From Auricularia sp. M13 (lineage: Eukaryota > Basidiomycota > Agaricomycetes > Auriculariales > Auriculariaceae), in assembly GCA_037042915.1 (NCBI GenBank), contig CM073198.1:3472001-3536000 (forward strand): a stretch of DNA of 64,000 bases, in the 5' to 3' direction. The position numbers were made by a program, and so were the translations under genes. Position 1 is the stretch's first letter. Every line of letters starts with the position of its first letter. Shown piece after piece: positions 58,310 through 64,000 of the stretch. The notes below the pieces were generated by a model. It did not search any database, was not told the DNA's origin, and was given only the letters and a program-made list of their open reading frames with translations.

Positions 58310-60829
58310 CTTCGGGATAGACGATGAACGTGATCACGTTTGGCTCCACCTTGCGTTGTAGCGGATTTTTCTCAGCTTGCGGGATGTTTCCCACTTCCAC
58401 CAAGATTTTGCTGGCAATCTCCCTGATCGTCTCGAGTAACGTTGGTGCGTTGGATATCTCTATGCGAGCGCGCATTGCATATCTTTCGACGCAACACTCC
58501 AAGCTGTATATGGACACGTCAGCTGAGATACATACCGCAGCGTAGTCACCTACTATGCCCGCAGAACAAGCAAGAAAAATGTGCGCTCCTGAGAGAGGGA
58601 GAGGAAACACTTTGTCACTGCAGTTTACAACTGGCTGCGACACACTAACCAGGATCGCGCCGCGGAATTCGCGAGAAACATTCGCCCATTCTTGGCGACC
58701 GAGCTCGAGGAATTCAACAGTCGCTTGGAAGAGGGAGCAAGCGCGGTCATAGTCTTCGTCTACACAGCAAGGTGGTCAATTTGCTGCGGAGTTTCCGCAT
58801 CGTCAGATTCTCACCGAATTTCCATAGGAGCGTGGCCTGCAGAATCCAAATTCTACAAGTTGTAAATTTATTAAACGAGCTGGGAAGCCGACAGACCCAT
58901 CGGCGTACCTAACAGTGATGGTCATGGACTTGCGCGCGGCCACGGGATGCGTCGCAGTGGCATCCCACCCATTCTGTTCCCGGAGTCGAGCTTTGACAGC
59001 TCGCATGAGCGCACGAGGCTCGGACTCATTGAAAGTGCGAGAGAGTCTTGACTCAATAGCCACTGCAGATAATGAGCATATACGCCCATTAGGAGGAAGG
59101 AGACTTACTGCCTTGCTCTATACGTTGCTTCAAGTCATCGTGTGGAGCATGGAAGACACGCATATCTGACACCAGCCCGTTGGTAATAGGAAGTATAGTC
59201 TGAACCGCTGTCAAAATACTACGCTGGTCGCTGGCAACATATTCGAGAGACCATACCTCTGAACCTGTCATCTGCGCTAACCCTGCGAGGGACTAATAGC
59301 CCGTTAGTGAGTAGGATGCATTGGACATGATAGCTATATGCGCTCACTCCACCCGGAGGGAGATTTCTAGCCATGCGCTGGAACATAGGACCAAACTGCG
59401 CCAATTAATACTGAAGGTCGGGATTAACGTTTGCCAGCGGTCCCGCACCTGTCCGAATGCCATTTCCTCGTTGCCGTGCACTCGAGTTTGGTATAGCAGC
59501 GCAACACCAGCTGAGAACTCCTGGAGTCGGGTCAGTAGCTAAGCTCTGAGCGTTCAAGCGATTCATGGATATCGCATGTCACCTTGTAGGCACCATTTAT
59601 GGGCCAGGCACTGGTATACCAAGAGTTTCTGACCCAAAGGTTAACGTGCTCGACATGTTGCGCGGCGAGCACCCAAGGGGCATCAGTTTTGTGGGCATGC
59701 AACCCAGACGCGCGTCGAAGGCTGTTTTCAACGTCGCTCTTTGCCTGATCGATATCCTTGTAAAGCCTCTCGTCCGCGGGCGACCATGGTTTGGGTTTGT
59801 CTCTCATACGAAGGAGTCCTTCATTCAGTATCTCGAAACTCTCCAAAAGCTTTTTTTCGCTCTATGAGTTATGTATGAGCTAGATGAAAGTCTACAAACG
59901 ATTGCGGAATCATATGACTGACCAGGTATGCCCTGCCCGTGAGCAAATATGCCTTGTGATAATCCTCGTCGATATGAATCGCCATTTTCCCGTCTTCGAT
60001 AGCTTCGCCCCACCTAATTGCTCTTCAACGGACCAGCGGAAAGCTGACGTATTGGCACTCACATTTCGCGGACCACGCACAGACGCGCGCGATTGAAATA
60101 CAGCACCGAAGAAGAGCGGTCGAAGGCCAGTGCGAGCGTGTACTTGGCATACGCAGCCCGCCAGCTGAGCTGATCAGTTGGGTTCTTGTTGACAATGTCG
60201 AGGAGCACGTCACCCTCCTGCTCGAGTCGCCGAGATAATGCTGCGCGGGCGGGATCGGACGGCGGGTCGCACGGGGGCAACGCGTATGGCGTGTCATTGA
60301 ATGCATGTCGCGATTCGCGCACGGCCGCGTCGAGTGCGCGCATGAGCGGCGGGTTGTCCTTCGATTCGTGACAGCCGATGCTGTAGGCCCGCCCGGACGC
60401 GCCGAAGTCTTTCATGCCCTTGCACAGTATCAATACTGGTCGAATACGCGTCGTTTTCGTGTCATGGTCGACTCACATCATATGCTCGACCCAGGCGAAG
60501 CCATCTGGTGTAAGTTCAGCCACAGTGGCGGAAGGGATTGTGGCGCCGGTGCTCACGCTTTGTGATAGCTGGGATCAGCGACGAGCGCGTCAGCCGCGTC
60601 GTACCGCGCGTCGTCCCATCTGCAGCCGTTAGACGTGAGCGTGCTATGCAGCTCACGCGCACCGCTTGAGAAGCAGGCATGTCTGTGCCCGGTTACAGTA
60701 CAAGACTGCAGTATCCTTTCCGCTCGCGACGCCGAGGGCTTCGGTGTACTTTGCGTGGGCCTCTACGTATTTTCCTTGCGCGAACAGGCGGTTGGCCTCC
60801 TCTTTCAGCTCGAGTGCATTAGCAGTCAT

Positions 60830-61087
60830 GGAAGAGTCGAAGTTTGAGCAAAGACACAAGAACAAACACGAATCAACTTCTCATAATCCCGCGTTTCGCG
60901 CTCGGTATCCCGCCTCTTAAGTTAAGTACATACATATGTATGTGATAAACGTATTTGCAAGGCGACGGCAGCAAAATGGTACACTGCGTGCCAGCGGAAT
61001 CCGGAACGCGCCTGGATGAGCTTCATTGCTCGAAGTGGTCAGTTCACTCTGATGTGACTGTGACGATCTCATGGGACAGTGGAATGC
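60830..61087. other. Intergenic CDK8-B to TPR gene C
   Basis: 258 bp between two minus-strand genes, with an AT-rich stretch (tacatacatatgtatgtgat) containing a short palindrome near 60930. Nothing coding is seen. Confidence 0.5.
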
Positions 61088-62393
61088 TCATATACGGTTT
61101 GCCTCTAGCTTGGAATGCGGAAGAACCCCGAATGGTGGTACGGAGAAGTCCAGGCGTTGCATCGACGCAGTCACGGATGGCATATCCTCCTGCTTCCAGC
61201 GTCGCGGTGGAGGGCACTGGGAGTCAGGCATCTCATGAAATACACTGCGGGGTTCTTTCGGTCAGCAAGCCCCAATATCCCGCATGAGCAATGCAAACTT
61301 ACTTGCGGCTGGGTTTCGGGTCGCTGGCGAACCACTCGTGTCTGAGCGCTGCGCCCGCCGTAATCCGCACGGCGGGGTCCCATTCCAGAAGGCGCTGCAA
61401 CAGGTCAACACCCAATGCTGAACGCAGGCGTTTGCCGTCCTGACACCACTGCACGAGCATCTTGGGGTAGCCATGGAGCTGCGCCGCGGCCATGCTAGGA
61501 TAATCGGGCATGTCGATGATGCCCGGCCAGTATCGCTCGTCCGGCGTGCCGAGGACCTCGACTATCTTCAGCATCTGGTCGACTTGGAACGGTTCGGGCT
61601 GCCCTGGGTCCTTCACCTCCTCGCCCTGGAAAATGACACGCAGGCCGGCGAGCTCGGCGAGCACGCAGCCGACGGCCCAGATATCAATGGCCTTATTGTA
61701 GTGATGTGCGCCGAGCAAGAGCTCGGGCGCACGGTACCAGATGGTCACGACAACCTTGTCGTACTTCGTCAGTCGCTGAAGCGGCTCGTGCGCTATACGC
61801 GCCAGGCCCAAATCGCCGATCTTGACGACGCCGCCAGAGGTCAAGAGGATATTTGCCGGCTTGAGATCACGATGCAGGATGTGGGCATTGTGCAGGTAGA
61901 GCAGACCGTTTAGAAGCTGGTAGGTAAGGGATCTGAGCATGATGGTGGGGATCCTAGTGCGCAATGTGGCCGAGTGGTGATGGATAAGCTGCAGCAAGTC
62001 GTGGTCCGCGTACTCAAAAACCATGTAGATCGATTTATCCTCTAGAATCACTGTTCTCAGAGCAACAACGTTCTCGTGGCCAATTTCCCTGTTAATCTGA
62101 AGACGAGGTCAACTCGGCGTGGCGAACGAACGGTGAGCCACACTGACTGCGATTTCTCGGATGGCGCTCTGAGTGAGGCCATTGTAGGTGTTGGGGTCCG
62201 TGTCCTTCTCCGGTTTGAACTTCTTGATGGCATACGCGAGGCCGTCATCGTTTCCTAAAGCCCTGTATACGCGTCCGTATGCGCCAGACGATATGAAGCC
62301 CAAGATCGTAAACTGCGAGACGACCGAGCGGCGAGCAGCGTCCTTGCGAGCGCGGTACGCCCGCATGGGATCCAGGGCATCCTGGGGCAGCAT
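61088..62393 (-). CDS. CDK8: Mediator kinase CDK8/SSN3, copy B
   Basis: The spliced protein has 398 residues (introns 61245-61302 and 62097-62147, at the same positions as in copy A). The start LDPMRAYRARKDAARR and the core are shared with copy A: SSGAYGRVYR, YAIKKFKPEKDT, TQSAIREIA, HRDLKPANIL, DLG, WYRAPELLLG. All catalytic residues are present. The divergence is spread over the C-terminal lobe and the loop after LRVIFQGEE. After SQCPPPRRWKQEDMPSV the tail ends at LPHSKLEANRI, while copy A continues about 20 residues to a basic PRRKKARLE. This is a second full-length Mediator kinase gene, in opposite orientation to copy A. Confidence 0.9.
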
Positions 62394-62550
62394 AGGAGGG
62401 GAGTCGTCAGTGGGGGCAAGCAGGAATTCATCATGACCGTCCTCTGAAATAAATAGCCCGGAGTCCGAGGCGTGGTTGGTGGTGGCACGTGGTCGACGCG
62501 TCTACGGTTTGCATCCGAGCCCGCCGCTTCTCTCTCTGCTCTCTTCCGCC
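62394..62550. promoter_or_regulatory. 157-bp divergent promoter CDK8-B / homeodomain gene
   Basis: Both start codons face outward. The sequence aaataaatag in the middle is TATA-like but weak. The layout parallels the short divergent promoter of copy A, though the partner gene differs. Confidence 0.45.
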
Positions 62551-63704
62551 ATGTCCGCGTTTCGCCATCCATTCCCAGAAGCCTACAACGCTCATACGGC
62601 CTCTTACGGCGCGCTGCCCTCCAGGCTCGAACCCCCGGCACCCGAGCCCAAGTCCAAGCCCAAGCCCGAGCCCGTCGCTCCGAAGAAACAGCAGCCAAAG
62701 GACACTGGCCGCGTCAAGAAGCGCAAGGCAGCCCCAGCTGCAGCCAACAAGACGAAACTCCTTACATGCCTTCTGCCCGCCCATTTTACCGAGCTCCAAG
62801 CCATCTGGAAGGCCTATCCGCGCATGCCCTCGGTGGAATCCAGGCGAGCGTGGGCGCATGCACGTAGCCTAGAGCCTGCAGTAGGCTATGATAACAGTCA
62901 CTGGCTATATTATAATATTGTACGCAGGTCGTTCACAAGTGGTTCTACCGCCAGAAGGGAGAAGATCACAGTTTACCCGACTACGAACTTGCTGTCGGCA
63001 CACCGCCCGACGTTGACGATGTCAAAGTCAAATTCGAAGAGCCTGTTGTGAAGCCCGAACCTTCGGACTCGCTCTTGCCCTGGGAACGATCTTTGTCTGC
63101 TGCTCCTACGCTCGTTAACCCGGTTCAGTCCCGGAAACCGAGTGGACGCTCCCAGCGCAGCGCTATCTTCGTAGCTGACGCCGACAGTGGGCCCATGGAT
63201 CCTTTCGCTTTCCTTCTTGACGAGTCTCCTGAAGCAACCAGCAAATGGCTGCAAGGACTGCAAGGACTGTCTGGTTTTGGTTCATTCGTCCCCGACAAGC
63301 CCTACCCGCCGACTCCCGTTGCCGCCGCGCCTGGCTCGAATACTCCACTTCTTTCGAGCGCTCCGAGCACGAATCAGCCCGCTGTCTCGTCTTTCTTTCA
63401 GAAACCGCAGATTCTTCATGCCCCTGTTCATGCTGCCGCCCCAAGACAACCAACTGCTCCCGCTCCTGCTGCTCCTGCCTTCTTCGCCGATCCTCTCCCG
63501 CCGCCTCTAGCTCATCCTCCCGCTCACCCACTGCAGACTGCCTTTCATACCGCAAACGACTTCGTTCCTCCATGGCTGCTCCCGCCTCCAGACTGTGTCA
63601 TGATTCCTCGCGCGTTGTATGCGGCACTGGCCAGGACGGCGCGCATGTATGCGCCTGAAATCTTCCAGCAGTTCCCGCTCTACGATTTCGTCAACCTGGC
63701 CTGA
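62551..63704 (+). CDS. Homeodomain protein, probable transcription factor
   Basis: Two exons (intron 62881-62927) give 368 residues. After a Pro/Lys-rich start (EPKSKPKPEPVAPKK, RVKKRKAAP) comes a homeodomain-like segment: HFTELQAIWKAYPRMPSVESR, then RAWAHARSLEPAV joined across the intron to VHKWFYRQKGE. The WFxxxK third helix is the DNA-binding signature, though the usual WFxNxR asparagine is replaced (Tyr-Arg-Gln). The rest is Pro/Ala/Ser-rich and probably disordered (QPAVSSFFQKP, APAPAAPAFF). It ends PEIFQQFPLYDFVNLA. It is not placed in a mating-type context here. ATG 62551 fits because the preceding sequence is non-coding. Confidence 0.75.
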
Positions 63705-64000
63705 CCTACCGTTCGCTCGCTTTGCTTGTCGTGCGTCTCGTTTTCGCAGAGCTTGATCGTACTGCTTCCATGATGACTCTGAACAAATTTACAGGGAACG
63801 GACTGACCCGACCCCGCATGTTACACTGCCCTCGCTCTCTGCTCTGACCGCTTGACCTCACCTCACCTATTTATCCACCACCTTTTTATTTTCACCGCTC
63901 ATCGACCATAGTCCCCATACAACATGCATTTGCTATAGACACCCCAAGCACGCCCTAGAACTATATCATTCCGACTGCATTGTACGCTTAAACCAGCCAT
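63705..64000. other. 3' flank to window end
   Basis: Downstream sequence of the homeodomain gene, with T-rich and CT-rich tracts. No further gene is visible before the window ends. Confidence 0.5.

Larger units (their letters stand above)
56490..60829 (-). pseudogene. TPR-repeat protein C, interrupted by a transposon-like element
   Basis: The third member of the TPR family described at 16700 and 19840. From the ATG at 60829: ALELKEEANRLFAQGKYVEAHAKYT, YCNRAQTCLLLKRW, then the second TPR set, KPWSPADERLYKDI, KARLREQNGWDAT, and FLELGRQEWAN. The C-terminal exons (AIALYPRDEEMR, VMFKTSQPLAKTLPLCDSL) lie on the far side of an inserted element at 57064-58302. At the insertion the reading frame runs 14 residues into the element and stops at 58254-58256. 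Removing the element and one copy of the 7-bp duplication restores the family-conserved exon end and splice site, so the disruption looks secondary. It sits directly downstream of CDK8 copy B. Confidence 0.75.

Overview
The window reads as nuclear DNA of a filamentous basidiomycete, most likely an Agaricomycete. Genes are dense and GC-rich, lie on both strands, and are cut by many introns of about 45-65 bp with GT (sometimes GC) donors and AG acceptors. Products include a fungal Zn2Cys6 regulator, MON1, mS41, a kelch/BTB MDS3-like protein and the Mediator subunit MED16. I saw no bacterial operon, tRNA, rRNA or CRISPR array. Exon borders were placed by eye from splice sites and frame continuity; where I call them exact, the spliced length is a multiple of three.

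Layout. 0-11 kb: MYND finger protein (+), kinesin-7-like motor (-), one-finger C2H2 protein (+), divergent mitochondrial-carrier-like membrane protein (+), F-box-like ORF (+). 10.8-22.6 kb: MED16 (-) head to head with a CDK8/SSN3 kinase (copy A, +), then two tandem TPR genes (A and B, +). 22.6-30.3 kb: a long gene-poor stretch with one small membrane-protein gene (-), then the kelch/BTB gene (+). 30.9-38.2 kb: CHFR-like RING ligase (-) and Zn2Cys6 regulator (-). 38.2-42.3 kb: gene-poor, holding an inverted-repeat element. 42.3-48.8 kb: mS41, MON1 and FKBP12, all (-). 49.3-56.3 kb: linker-histone-domain protein, GPI-type aspartic protease, leucine-rich-repeat protein and a small CxxC protein, all (+). 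56.5-64 kb: a third TPR gene (C, -) broken by a 1,239-bp terminal-inverted-repeat element, a second CDK8 kinase (copy B, -) and a homeodomain protein (+).

The main structural point is that CDK8 followed by TPR gene(s) occurs twice, in opposite orientation, near 14-23 kb and 56-62 kb. This looks like an old inverted segmental duplication or a co-duplicated module. Two CDK8 genes in one fungal locus is unusual. One kinase sits 108 bp from MED16, so two Mediator genes share a short intergenic promoter. The kinase copies differ at the C terminus (copy B is shorter and lacks the basic tail), and the TPR gene beside copy B is interrupted by a transposon-like element, so the right-hand block may be diverging or decaying.

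Other signals are a nearly pure poly(A) insertion flanked by a 13-14 bp target duplication, a nested hairpin cluster between CDK8-A and TPR-A, a 130-bp perfect inverted repeat, and four GC-AG introns, two of them at positions where a paralogue uses GT.
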